A DNA stretch of 64,000 nucleotides from RPQJ01 sp052035645 (GTDB lineage: Bacteria > Pseudomonadota > Gammaproteobacteria > Steroidobacterales > Steroidobacteraceae). The notes beneath the pieces were generated by a model. It was not told the origin of the DNA and ran no database searches. It worked only from the letters and a program-made list of their open reading frames with translations. The stretch is from contig JBPOHK010000063.1 in NCBI GenBank assembly GCA_052035645.1, positions 1 through 64,000 on the forward strand. Reading direction: 5' to 3'. Below are positions 26,272-34,992 of the stretch, piece by piece. The position numbers were made by a program, and so were the translations under genes. Each line of letters begins with the position of its first letter. The stretch's first letter is position 1.

Positions 26272-27870
26272 TCACTTGACCAGCGGCGCCTCGTCGAAGG
26301 TGTGGTACGGGGCCGGCGAGGGCACCGTCCACTCGAGGCTGGTCGTGCGGGCGTCGTCCCACACGGCCGCCGTGGCCGGGGCGCCCGAGCGCGCGCACTT
26401 CCAGACGATGTACACGAACAGCAGCTGCGAGAGGCCGAAGCCGAACGCGCCGATCGAGGACACCATGTTCCAGTCGGCGAACTGCGTCGAGTAGTCCGGG
26501 ATGCGCCGCGGCATGCCGGCGAGGCCGAGGAAGTGCTGCGGGAAGAACAGCACGTTCACGAAGATCGCCGACGCCCAGAAGTGCAGCTTGGCGAGCGCCA
26601 TGTCGTACATGTGGCCGGTCCACTTCGGCAGCCAGTAGTACACGCCCGCCATGATGGCGAACACGGCGCCCGGCACCAGCACGTAGTGGAAGTGCGCCAC
26701 GATGAAGTAGGTGTCGTGGTACTGGAAGTCGACCGGCGCGATGGCCATCATCAGGCCGGAGAAGCCGCCGATCGTGAACAGGAACAGGAAGGCCAGCGCA
26801 AACAGCATCGGCGGCTCGAAGGTCAGCGAACCCTTCCACATGGTCGCCGTCCAGTTGAAGACCTTCACGCCCGTCGGCACCGCGATCAGCATGGTCGAGA
26901 GCATGAAGAACATCTCGCCCGCGAGCGGCATGCCCACGGTGAACATGTGGTGCGCCCAGACGATGAACGAGAGGAAGGCGATCGAGGCCGTCGCGTACAC
27001 CATCGAGTCGTAGCCGAACAGCGGCTTGCGCGAGAACGCCGGGATGATCTCCGAGACGATCCCGAACGCCGGCAGGATCATGATGTAGACCTCGGGGTGC
27101 CCGAAGAACCAGAAGATGTGCTGGTAGAGCACCGGGTCGCCGCCGCCGGCCGCCGCGAAGAACGTGGTGTGGAAGAAGTGGTCGGTGAGCAGCATGGTCA
27201 CCGCGCCCGCGAACACCGGCATCACCGCGATCAGCAGGTAGGCCGTGATCAGCCAAGTCCACACGAACAGCGGCATCTTCAGCAGCGACATGCCGGGCGC
27301 GCGCAGGTTCATGATCGTGACGATGATGTTGATCGAGCCCATGATCGAGGAGGCGCCCGCGAGGTGGATCGCGAAGATCGCGAGCGGCAGCGCGTCGCCG
27401 GTCTGCAGCACCAGCGGCGGATAGAGGGTCCAGCCGCCGGCGGGGCCGCCGCCCGGCATGAACAGCGAGAGGATCAGCAGCGAGAACGCCGACACCAGCA
27501 GCCAGAAGCTGAAGTTGTTCATGCGCGGCAGCGCCATGTCGGGCGCGCCGATCTGCAGCGGGATCATCCAGTTGGCGAGGCCGACCGTGGCCGGCATCAC
27601 CGCGCCGAACACCATGATCAGCGCGTGCACGGTGGTCATGGTGTTGAAGAAGCCCGGGTCGACCAGCTGCATGCCCGGCATGAACAGCTCGGCGCGGATC
27701 ACGAGCGCCATCGCGCCGCCGGTGAGGAACATGACCAGGCTGAACACCAGGTACATCGTGCCGATGTCCTTGTGGTTCGTGGTGGTCAGCCAGCGCATGA
27801 TTCCCTTCGCCGGGCCGTGATCGTCGTGGCCGTGGCCGGCCGCGTGGTCGTGGGTGTGGCTCGAGCTCAT
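26272..27870 (-). CDS. ctaD: Cytochrome c oxidase subunit I
   Basis: A 532-residue, twelve-helix heme-copper oxidase catalytic subunit carrying heme a and the heme a3-CuB centre. Typical segments are WFFGHPEVYI (CuB histidine and cross-linked tyrosine helix), WAHHMFTVG and HFHYVLV. The His-rich N-terminus (HTHDHAAGHGHDDHG) is unusual but plausible as a metal-rich tail. The operon order and CuA-type subunit II make this an aa3-type cytochrome c oxidase. Confidence 0.97.
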   Translation of the reverse strand: MSSSHTHDHAAGHGHDDHGPAKGIMRWLTTTNHKDIGTMYLVFSLVMFLTGGAMALVIRAELFMPGMQLVDPGFFNTMTTVHALIMVFGAVMPATVGLANWMIPLQIGAPDMALPRMNNFSFWLLVSAFSLLILSLFMPGGGPAGGWTLYPPLVLQTGDALPLAIFAIHLAGASSIMGSINIIVTIMNLRAPGMSLLKMPLFVWTWLITAYLLIAVMPVFAGAVTMLLTDHFFHTTFFAAAGGGDPVLYQHIFWFFGHPEVYIMILPAFGIVSEIIPAFSRKPLFGYDSMVYATASIAFLSFIVWAHHMFTVGMPLAGEMFFMLSTMLIAVPTGVKVFNWTATMWKGSLTFEPPMLFALAFLFLFTIGGFSGLMMAIAPVDFQYHDTYFIVAHFHYVLVPGAVFAIMAGVYYWLPKWTGHMYDMALAKLHFWASAIFVNVLFFPQHFLGLAGMPRRIPDYSTQFADWNMVSSIGAFGFGLSQLLFVYIVWKCARSGAPATAAVWDDARTTSLEWTVPSPAPYHTFDEAPLVK

Positions 27871-27877
27871 CGTTCGA

Positions 27878-28768
27878 TTACTCCGCGTTGGCGACCCGCA
27901 GGGTCGTCTCGGTTTTCTGGGCGGGGGCGGTCAGCCGGGCCGTCTGCGCGGCGCGCGGGGCCGCGGCCTGGCGCGCGGCCTTCTGGTCGGCCAGCCACTT
28001 GTCGTAGCCGTCCTGCGGCAGCACGACCACGACGATCGGCATGAAGCCGTGGTCGCGGCCGCAGAGCTCGACGCACTGGCCGCGGAACACGCCTTCCTTC
28101 GTCGCGGTGAACCACATCTCGTTGATGTAGCCCGGGATCGCGTCCTTCTTGATGGCGAAATCCGGCACCCACCAGGCGTGGATCACGTCCGCCGAGGTGA
28201 TCAGCACGCGCACCTTCTTGCCGACGGGTACGACCAGCGGGTTGTCGACGTCGAGCAGGTAGTTGTCCACCGTGTACGGGTTGACGCCCGAGTCGAGCTG
28301 GCGGGCCTCGTTGCTCGGGGTCGCCAGGGTCGAGAAGAAGGAGACGCCCTGGTCGACGTACTCGTACTGCCACTTCCACTGGTAGCCGGTCACCTTCACG
28401 GTGAGCTCGGAGTCGCGGGTGTCGTCGATGGCGACCAGCGTCTTCGCGGCCGGGATCGCCATCGCCACCAGGATCAGCACCGGGATGACGGTCCAGACGA
28501 TCTCCGCGGTCGTACTGTGGTCGAAGGTGGCCGGCACGGCGCCCTTCGATTTCCGGAAGGTGGCGATCGAGTAGATCATCACGCCGAACACCGCGACGGC
28601 GATGGCGACGCAGACCCAGAGGATCAGCATGTGCAGGTCGTAGATCTCCTCGCTGAGCGGCGTCACGCCGACGCGCAGGTTGAGGTCGGACCAGGCCGCG
28701 AAGGCCGGGCGGGCCGCGAAGGCCGTCAGTGCCGCGGCAGCCGCGAGCGCGCGCTTCACCATCTTCAT
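27878..28768 (-). CDS. ctaC: Cytochrome c oxidase subunit II
   Basis: A 296-residue subunit with a signal peptide (about 1-24), two membrane helices and a CuA cupredoxin domain. CuA ligands are visible: His197, Cys232, Cys236, His240 and Met243 (CVELCGRDHGFM). There is no C-terminal CXXCH domain, so it is not the caa3 type and needs a separate cytochrome c donor. An Ala/Pro-rich tail follows the CuA domain. Confidence 0.96.
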   Translation of the reverse strand: MKMVKRALAAAAALTAFAARPAFAAWSDLNLRVGVTPLSEEIYDLHMLILWVCVAIAVAVFGVMIYSIATFRKSKGAVPATFDHSTTAEIVWTVIPVLILVAMAIPAAKTLVAIDDTRDSELTVKVTGYQWKWQYEYVDQGVSFFSTLATPSNEARQLDSGVNPYTVDNYLLDVDNPLVVPVGKKVRVLITSADVIHAWWVPDFAIKKDAIPGYINEMWFTATKEGVFRGQCVELCGRDHGFMPIVVVVLPQDGYDKWLADQKAARQAAAPRAAQTARLTAPAQKTETTLRVANAE

Positions 28769-28841
28769 TGTCGACAGGACTCCCGTGTTGTATGCCGGCG
28801 GCCAACCCTCGGGCCGGCCGCCGCGCCCTCGCCGAGCCCGG

Positions 28842-29351
28842 TCAGGGCCCGAGCTCGGGCGATTCGCTCGTCTTTCCCACCAGCAGGCGGAGGCGCGAAG
28901 CCAGGCCGTGCCGCTCCTCCTCCGTGAGGAACCGTCCGACTTCGCAGGCCCGGCCGTGCGACTCGATGACGAGCCGGCTCGGATGCTGCGTCCTTTGCGG
29001 GCCGCGCAGTGTAACCCTCGCCCAGTGACGTGGAAATACCATCAGTCTCATTCCACCTCGCGAGTCCCGCTCGACCGTGACCGATTCCTCGGACACGACG
29101 ATCACCTCGCGGGCGGCACCGGCACGCAGGCTGGCCTGCACCGCCCACGCCAGCAGCGCGATCTCGAGCCCTGCAAAGGGCAGCACCGGCCAGAAGCCCT
29201 GGAACGCGAAGAACAGGGCGACCGCGAACGTGACCAGCGCGAGGCTGCCGACGAACCACCGCGCCGACGCGGGCGTCAGCGAGCAGTTCGGCGCCAGCAC
29301 GATGCGGTGCTCGGGCGCGTTCGGCGGCAGGCGGCGGGTGGCGACGACCAT
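28842..29351 (-). CDS. DUF2244 family membrane protein
   Basis: A 169-residue protein with two adjacent helices (about 35-75) and a C-terminal cytoplasmic domain with VERD and VFPRHWARVTLR, as in DUF2244 proteins commonly found just before ctaC. The ATG at 29351 gives the family-like start MVVATRRLPPN; an upstream extension is ignored. A GC hairpin (28796-28823) lies between it and ctaC. Function is unknown. Confidence 0.8.
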   Translation of the reverse strand: MVVATRRLPPNAPEHRIVLAPNCSLTPASARWFVGSLALVTFAVALFFAFQGFWPVLPFAGLEIALLAWAVQASLRAGAAREVIVVSEESVTVERDSRGGMRLMVFPRHWARVTLRGPQRTQHPSRLVIESHGRACEVGRFLTEEERHGLASRLRLLVGKTSESPELGP

Positions 29352-29432
29352 CGCGGGACCGACTAGGTAAAGACCGCAATGTAGCCGGCTTGGCCTTGCC
29401 GGACAACGCACTGGCCCGAACCGCCCCGATTC

Positions 29433-30182
29433 CTAGACCGTGTCCGGCGTCCCCGACGAGCAGCGCAACGCGAGGTCCACGAGCCCGTCCGTCGCCCATT
29501 GTCCGGACAGGCCCGCCGGCCCCGGACCAGCGGGGTCGTGGGGCACGCACGCCAGCGGCGCTGCTCCCAGCAAGCGCTCCAGGGTGCGCAGGTTGCCGTC
29601 GACCCGCTCGAACGCGGGGTCGACGTGGTTGGCGACCCAGCCGAGCAGCCGGCACCGGCCGGACTGCTCGATCGCCTCGCGGGTCAGGCGGGCATGGTTC
29701 AGGCAACCCAGGGTCAGTCCGACCACCAGGACGACCCCGAGGCCGAGCCGCTCCGGCAGGTCGCTCAGGAAGCCGTCCGGGTGCAAGGGCACCCGCCAGC
29801 CGCCGGCGCCCTCGACCAGGGCGAGATCCGCGTCGCGCGTGGCCCGGCCGTACCAGTCGACCAGTGCCTCCAGGTCGATGACCTGCCCGGCCTCCTCGGC
29901 GGCGAGGTGCGGGGCGATGGCCGGCTCGAAGCAGCAGGGGTTCACCTGCTCGTAGGGCAACCGGACCGGGGCCGCCGCCTGCAGCGCCAGCGCGTCCTCG
30001 TTGCGCAGCCGGCCGGCGCCGTCCCGCCGCGAGCCGCTGGCGACTGGCTTCAAGGCCACGACCTTCAGGCCCGAGGGCCGCAGGGCCCGGGCCCACGCCG
30101 CCGCCACCCGCGTCTTGCCGACGCCGGTGCTGGTGCCGGTGATGAAGATCCCGGGTGTCCGGGCGGTCGGGGCATCGTTCAC
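29433..30182 (-). CDS. bioD: ATP-dependent dethiobiotin synthetase
   Basis: A 249-residue enzyme that closes the ureido ring of dethiobiotin from diaminopelargonate, CO2 and ATP. The P-loop FITGTSTGVGKT is near the N-terminus, followed by KPVASG and VEGAGGW. The GTG start at 30182 is the only one that keeps the P-loop properly placed. It is last gene of the biotin operon, 68 bases from bioC; this gap is unusually AT-rich and could hold an internal promoter. Confidence 0.95.
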   Translation of the reverse strand: MNDAPTARTPGIFITGTSTGVGKTRVAAAWARALRPSGLKVVALKPVASGSRRDGAGRLRNEDALALQAAAPVRLPYEQVNPCCFEPAIAPHLAAEEAGQVIDLEALVDWYGRATRDADLALVEGAGGWRVPLHPDGFLSDLPERLGLGVVLVVGLTLGCLNHARLTREAIEQSGRCRLLGWVANHVDPAFERVDGNLRTLERLLGAAPLACVPHDPAGPGPAGLSGQWATDGLVDLALRCSSGTPDTV

Positions 30183-30250
30183 GTCAGGCTCATATTAGAA
30201 GGAGCAACGGAAATATTTCGATGCTGATTGTTAACAAAAATCTAATCATG

Positions 30251-31159
30251 TCAGGGCGAACCCCGGTCCCGCCCGGGGCTGCCCCGGCGACCGATGCTGT
30301 CGACCGGCACCCGCACTTCGCCGCCCGCGGAGCGCCCGGGCCGTCCGGACCCGGTGGGACCCCACGCCTGCCCGAACACGACTTCGTAGGTGGCCGGCAG
30401 CAGGCCGTCCGCCCGCCGCTCCGTTTCGTAGGCTTCGATCATGCGCGCCAGCGTGCGCTTGCCGGTGAGGCCCTTCGGCCGCTCCGTCGCCGCGCTGTGC
30501 GCGCCGATCGCCTTGAGGTCGCGCATGAGTCCGCGTACCTCGGTGTACGTGAGCGTATAGCGCTCGACGTCCATGACCGGCTCCGCGAGCCCGGCGCGGA
30601 CCAGCGCGTCGCCGAGGTCGTGCATGTCGATGAACGTGTTGACGTGGGGGTGTGCGCGGTCGGCCGCCGCCCAGGCGCGCCGCAGCTCGACCAGGGTGTC
30701 CGGCCCGAGCGTCGTGAAGGTGAGCAGCCCGCCCGGCCGCAGGACCCGCCGGCATTCGCGCAGCACGGCATCCGGGTCCGGGCACCATTGCAGCATGAGG
30801 CTGCTGAAGACCAGGTCGACGCTCCCGTCGGCGAGGGGCAGCGCGGCGGCGTCCGCGCCCAGCCGGTCGAACCGCCGCCACAGGGTCTGGCGGCGCCCCG
30901 CCTCCCGCAGCATGCCGGGGGCCAGGTCGGCCGCCACCACGCGGGCGCGCCGGTAACGGCGCTTCAGCTCCAGCGTCGCGTGTCCCGTGCCGGCCCCCAG
31001 GTCGAGCACGACGGCCGGGTCGAGGCGCACGAGCTCGAGCCGCCCGAGCAGTTCGCCGCGGACCCGTGCCTGCAGCACGGCCGCCGCGTCGTACGTCGAC
31101 GCCGCCCGGCTGAACGAGCCGCGCACCGCCGTCCGGTCGATGTCGAGCGGGTGGGTCAC
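30251..31159 (-). CDS. bioC: Malonyl-ACP O-methyltransferase BioC
   Basis: A 302-residue SAM-dependent methyltransferase that caps malonyl-ACP so fatty acid synthesis can build pimeloyl-ACP. The start DRTAVRGSFSRAASTYDAAA and the SAM motif LDLGAGTGHATLEL are diagnostic. The GTG start at 31159 overlaps the bioH stop by 4 bases (GTGA). The C-terminal 40 residues are Gly/Arg-rich and probably disordered. Confidence 0.94.
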   Translation of the reverse strand: MTHPLDIDRTAVRGSFSRAASTYDAAAVLQARVRGELLGRLELVRLDPAVVLDLGAGTGHATLELKRRYRRARVVAADLAPGMLREAGRRQTLWRRFDRLGADAAALPLADGSVDLVFSSLMLQWCPDPDAVLRECRRVLRPGGLLTFTTLGPDTLVELRRAWAAADRAHPHVNTFIDMHDLGDALVRAGLAEPVMDVERYTLTYTEVRGLMRDLKAIGAHSAATERPKGLTGKRTLARMIEAYETERRADGLLPATYEVVFGQAWGPTGSGRPGRSAGGEVRVPVDSIGRRGSPGRDRGSP

Positions 31160-31941
31160 GGCGGCGCTCCGCAGCGCGCGAGGAACGGCAGCACCTCGGC
31201 CAGCACCTCGGCCGGATGCGAGAGGAACGGCGCGTGCCCGGCCCGCGCGACCAGCTCGAACCTCGCCGCGGGCAATCGCGACGCGAGCTCGCGGCCCGCC
31301 GCGGGCGGCGTCAGCCGGTCGTGCTCGCCCGCGATCACCAGGCTCGGCAGGGCGATGCGCGCCAGCGCGTCGCGCAGGTCGGCCGAGCGCAGGATGTCGA
31401 GCCCCGTCGCCAGCGCCCGGGCGTCCGGCTCGCCGTGCGCGCCCAGCCACTGGCGCAGGCGGCGCAGGGACTGCGCCGCGTGCTCGTCGCCGAGCGTCTG
31501 CAGCGCGAGGAAGTTGCGCACCGTGCCGCGATAGTCCTGCGCGAGTCCGCGTGCGAAGCCCTCGAGCACCTCGCCCCGCATCCCGGGTTCCCAGTCGTCG
31601 CCCGCGACGAAGCGCGGCGTCGTGGCCACGAGCACGAGGGCGCGGACGAGCGACGGCTGCCGGCGCGCGAGTTCGAGCGCCACCATGCCGCCGAGCGACC
31701 AGCCGAGCACCACCGCACCGGCCGGGACGACCGGTTGCACGGCGCTCGCGAGGCCCGCAAGGTCCGCGATCTCAGGCTGCCAGCCGCTGCGGCCGTGACC
31801 CGGCAGGTCGACGACGTGCAGGCGCGCCTGCGCGGCCAGCGTGTCGAGCCACGGGCCCCACATGCCGCCGTGCAGCGCCCAGCCGTGCAGCAGTACGAGG
31901 TCCGGGCCGTCGCCGAGCTGCTCGACGTGCAGCGCGCTCAT
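31156..31941 (-). CDS. bioH: Pimeloyl-ACP methyl ester carboxylesterase BioH
   Basis: A 261-residue alpha/beta hydrolase that removes the methyl group added by BioC once pimeloyl-ACP is complete. The N-terminal LLHGWALHGGMW, nucleophile elbow LGWSLGG and the late RAGHAPFLSHP histidine motif match BioH. It is coupled to bioF (4-base overlap) and bioC (4-base overlap). Confidence 0.94.
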   Translation of the reverse strand: MSALHVEQLGDGPDLVLLHGWALHGGMWGPWLDTLAAQARLHVVDLPGHGRSGWQPEIADLAGLASAVQPVVPAGAVVLGWSLGGMVALELARRQPSLVRALVLVATTPRFVAGDDWEPGMRGEVLEGFARGLAQDYRGTVRNFLALQTLGDEHAAQSLRRLRQWLGAHGEPDARALATGLDILRSADLRDALARIALPSLVIAGEHDRLTPPAAGRELASRLPAARFELVARAGHAPFLSHPAEVLAEVLPFLARCGAPP

Positions 31942-33122
31942 GCCGGCGCGTCCGGCCGCGGCAGCGCCGCGCAGGCCTCGACCAGGCGGTCCACGTCGGC
32001 GTCGGTATGGGCCGCGGAGAACGTCACACGCAGTCGCGACGTGCCGACGGGCACGGTCGGCGGGCGGATCGCGGGCACCCACAGCCCGGCATCCCACAGC
32101 GCACGACTCGCCGCGAGCGCGGACGCTTCGTCGCCGAGCAGTACCGGCTGGATCGGCGTGGCCGACGGCCGGACGTCGAGGCCGAGTTCGCGTGCGGCCT
32201 GCGCGAAGCGCTGTGCGTGCCCGAGCACGCGGTCGCGGCGCCAGCCCTCCTCCCGGGCGACCCGCAGCGCGGCGCGGCTCGCCGCCGCCACGGCCGGCGG
32301 CAGCGCGGTCGTGTACACGTAGGTCCGGCCGCGCTGAATGAGCGACTCGACGAGTGCCTCGGAACCGGCGACGAATGCGCCCGCGGTGCCGATCGCCTTG
32401 CCGAGCGTGCACATGAGCACGGGCACGTCCTCGCCGCCGAGCCCGGCGGCTTCCACGGCCCCCGCGCCGCGCTCGCCGAGCACGCCGAACCCGTGCGCAT
32501 CGTCGACGAACAGCCAGGCCCCGGCCTCGCGGCAGGCCTGCGCCATTGCCGCGAGCGGCGCCACGTCGCCGTCCATGCTGAACACGCCGTCGGTCGCGAC
32601 CAGCGTGCGCCCGCCGGCGGGCTTCGCGAGCTGGCGGCGCAGCGCCGCGACGTCGCCGTGCGCATAGCGCGCGAAAGCCGCGCCGCTCGCGAGCCCGGCA
32701 TCGAGCAGCGAGGCGTGGTTCAGGCGATCCTCGAGCACGCGGTCGCCCCGCGCGACCAGTGCCGCGCCCACGGCGAGGTTCGCCATGTAGCCGGTCGAGA
32801 ACAGCAGCGCACGCGGCCGGCGGGTGAACGCCGCGAGTTCCTCCTCGAGGGCGTGGTGCTCGCGGCAGTGCCCGCTCACGAGATGCGAGGCGCCGCTGCC
32901 GACGCCCCAGCGCCGGGCCGCCTCGGCACAGGCCTCGACCACGCGCGGGTGGTCGGCGAGCCCGAGGTAGTCGTTGCTGCAGAACGCGACGACCTCGCGG
33001 CCGTCGACGCGCACGCGGGCCGTGCCCGGCACGCGGGCCTCGACCGTCCGCCGCCGCCGGTAGCGGTCGGCCGCGGTCAGCGCCTCGAGGTCCGCCGCCA
33101 GCGTGTCATCGAGGCGCGGCAT
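31938..33122 (-). CDS. bioF: 8-amino-7-oxononanoate synthase
   Basis: A 394-residue PLP enzyme condensing pimeloyl-ACP with alanine. Key segments are FCSNDYLGLADHP, DDAHGFGVLG and TLGKAIG with the PLP lysine. Its start overlaps the end of bioB by 17 bases. Confidence 0.96.
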   Translation of the reverse strand: MPRLDDTLAADLEALTAADRYRRRRTVEARVPGTARVRVDGREVVAFCSNDYLGLADHPRVVEACAEAARRWGVGSGASHLVSGHCREHHALEEELAAFTRRPRALLFSTGYMANLAVGAALVARGDRVLEDRLNHASLLDAGLASGAAFARYAHGDVAALRRQLAKPAGGRTLVATDGVFSMDGDVAPLAAMAQACREAGAWLFVDDAHGFGVLGERGAGAVEAAGLGGEDVPVLMCTLGKAIGTAGAFVAGSEALVESLIQRGRTYVYTTALPPAVAAASRAALRVAREEGWRRDRVLGHAQRFAQAARELGLDVRPSATPIQPVLLGDEASALAASRALWDAGLWVPAIRPPTVPVGTSRLRVTFSAAHTDADVDRLVEACAALPRPDAPA

Positions 33123-34089
33123 TTTCCGGCACGAGGCCGAGGCGCGCGAACAGCGCCATGTCGTGCGACTGGCCGGGGTTCGGCGTGGTGAGCAGCCTGT
33201 CGCCGTAGAAGATCGAGTTGGCGCCGCCGAGGAAGCACAGCGCCTGCACCGCGTCGCTCATGCCGGTGCGGCCCGCCGAGAGGCGCACGTAGGACTTCGG
33301 CATCAGCAGGCGCGCGGTCGCGATCGCGCGCACCAGCTCGAGCGGGTCGAGCGGCGGCAGTCCGTGCAGCGGCGTGCCCTCGACCTGCACCAGCTGGTTG
33401 ATCGGCACGCTCTCGGGATGCTGCGGCAGCGTCGCGAGCGTGTGCAGCAGCGCCACGCGGTCCTGCGGCGTCTCGCCCATGCCGAGGATGCCGCCGCAGC
33501 ACACGTGCATGCCCGCGTCGCGCACGGCCTGCAGCGTGTCGAGCCGGTCCTGGTAGGTGCGCGTGGTGATGATCTCGCCGTAGAACTGCTCGGACGTGTC
33601 GAGGTTGTGGTTGTAGTAGTCGAGCCCGGCCTGCTTGAGCTCGGTCGCCTGCTGCGGCGTCAGCATGCCGAGCGTGGCGCAGGTCTCGAGGCCGAGCGCG
33701 CGCACCTCGCCCACCATCGCCTTGATCTTCGCGAGCTGGTGCGGCTTCGGGTTGCGGTAGGCCGCGCCCATGCAGAAGCGCGTCGCGCCGTTGGCCTTCG
33801 CCGCGCGGGCGCGGTCGACGACTTCGCAGATCTCCATCAGTTCCTCGCGCTCGAGCCCGGTGTCGTAGCGCACGCTCTGCGGGCAGTACGCGCAGTCTTC
33901 CGGGCAGGCCCCGGTCTTGATCGAGACCAGCGTGCTGATCTGCACCCTGTTCGGGTCGAAGTGGGTCCGGTGCACCCGCTGCGCGTGGAACAGCAGGTCG
34001 TTGAACGGCAGTTCGAAGACCGCGCGTGCTTCCTCGAGCGTCCAGTCGTTGCGGACGTCGCCCAGTCGGTTCGGGTCGAGGAGGCTCAT
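33106..34089 (-). CDS. bioB: Biotin synthase
   Basis: A 327-residue radical SAM enzyme that inserts sulfur into dethiobiotin. The radical SAM cysteines are C62, C66 and C69 in ACPEDCAYCPQS. The start MSLLDPNRLGDVRNDW at 34089 was chosen over a long upstream extension. It is first gene of bioB-F-H-C-D; bioA is not in this window. A BirA-type operator lies about 125 bases upstream. Confidence 0.96.
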   Translation of the reverse strand: MSLLDPNRLGDVRNDWTLEEARAVFELPFNDLLFHAQRVHRTHFDPNRVQISTLVSIKTGACPEDCAYCPQSVRYDTGLEREELMEICEVVDRARAAKANGATRFCMGAAYRNPKPHQLAKIKAMVGEVRALGLETCATLGMLTPQQATELKQAGLDYYNHNLDTSEQFYGEIITTRTYQDRLDTLQAVRDAGMHVCCGGILGMGETPQDRVALLHTLATLPQHPESVPINQLVQVEGTPLHGLPPLDPLELVRAIATARLLMPKSYVRLSAGRTGMSDAVQALCFLGGANSIFYGDRLLTTPNPGQSHDMALFARLGLVPENAAPR

Positions 34090-34211
34090 GTCAGGGATCC
34101 CGGCAAGGCGCGGAACCGGCCGTTCGCGCGCGAAATGGCCCGTGCAACGGGGCGGATCGCCGCGGATGCTGGCCACGGCGGCGGGCCGCAGTTTCCGGCC
34201 CGTCCCACGCC

Positions 34212-34244
34212 TTGTCAACCAAGCATGCCGTCCCGAGTTGACAG
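34212..34244. promoter_or_regulatory. BirA-type biotin operator between bioB and comF
   Basis: TTGTCAACC (34212-34220), 15 bases, then AGTTGACAG (34236-34244). The right half matches the inverse of the left at 7 of 9 positions. This is the 9-15-9 architecture of BirA operators, whose usual half-site is TTGTAAACC. Each half contains TTGACA, a perfect -35 hexamer, pointing towards bioB in one case and into comF in the other. The comF ATG (34225) lies inside the spacer. Confidence 0.7.
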
Positions 34245-34992
34245 TGTCCTCGACTGGCTCGCGGGGCGCCTGCTGCCGCCCCGCTGTGTGCTTTGCGAGG
34301 CGCCCGGGCAGCGCCCCGTCCTCGACCTGTGCGTCGACTGCGAGGCCGACCTGCCCCGGCAGGGGCGCGTCTGTCCGCGCTGCGCCCAGCCAGTGCCGGA
34401 CGGCGCCGGCCCGGGGGACTGTGGCCGCTGCCGATCCGATCCGCCGCCGTGGGAGCGCTGCCACGTGCCCTGGCGCTACGGGTTCCCGCTCGCCGGGCTG
34501 GTGCAGGAACTCAAGTACGCCGGGCGCCTCCCGGCCGGGCGCGTGCTCGGCACGCTGCTCGGCCGCAGCGTGGTCGCCGCCGGCCTGCACCGCGACGTCG
34601 ACCTGATCGTGCCGGTGCCCCTGCATACCGCGCGGCTCGTCGAGCGCGGCTTCAACCAGTCGCTCGAGATCGCGCGCGCGCTCGCGCGGGTGACGCAGCG
34701 CCCGCTGGCGCCCCGGGGGCTGCAGCGCACGCGCGCCACCCGCGCCCAGGTCGGGCTGACCCTCCACGAGCGGCGTGCCAATCTGCGCGGCGCGTTCGCC
34801 GCGGCGCACGGACTCGAGGGACTCGGCCTCGCGGTCGTCGACGACGTGATGACCAGCGGCAGCACGCTGCGCGAGATCGCCGGGGCCCTGCGCCGCGCCG
34901 GCGTGGGCCGCATCGAGGTGTGGTGCGTGGCGCGGGCACTGCGCGATGCAGGTACACTCGGGCCCGACCCCGAGGATCCCGGCGCCGCATGA
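34225..34992 (+). CDS. comF: ComF family phosphoribosyltransferase-like protein
   Basis: A 255-residue protein with an N-terminal double zinc finger (Cys pairs at 21/24, 36/39, 50/53 and 66/69) and a C-terminal phosphoribosyltransferase fold with AVVDDVMTSGST. ComF proteins take part in DNA uptake or processing in competent bacteria. The pilus genes in this window would fit natural transformation, but competence is inference. The start codon lies inside the biotin operator. The stop overlaps nhaA by 4 bases. Confidence 0.9.
   Translation: MPSRVDSVLDWLAGRLLPPRCVLCEAPGQRPVLDLCVDCEADLPRQGRVCPRCAQPVPDGAGPGDCGRCRSDPPPWERCHVPWRYGFPLAGLVQELKYAGRLPAGRVLGTLLGRSVVAAGLHRDVDLIVPVPLHTARLVERGFNQSLEIARALARVTQRPLAPRGLQRTRATRAQVGLTLHERRANLRGAFAAAHGLEGLGLAVVDDVMTSGSTLREIAGALRRAGVGRIEVWCVARALRDAGTLGPDPEDPGAA

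Noticed and set aside
30228..30240. A second BirA half-site (TTGTTAACA) before bioD
   Set aside because: No matching inverted half at 14-16 bases on either side.
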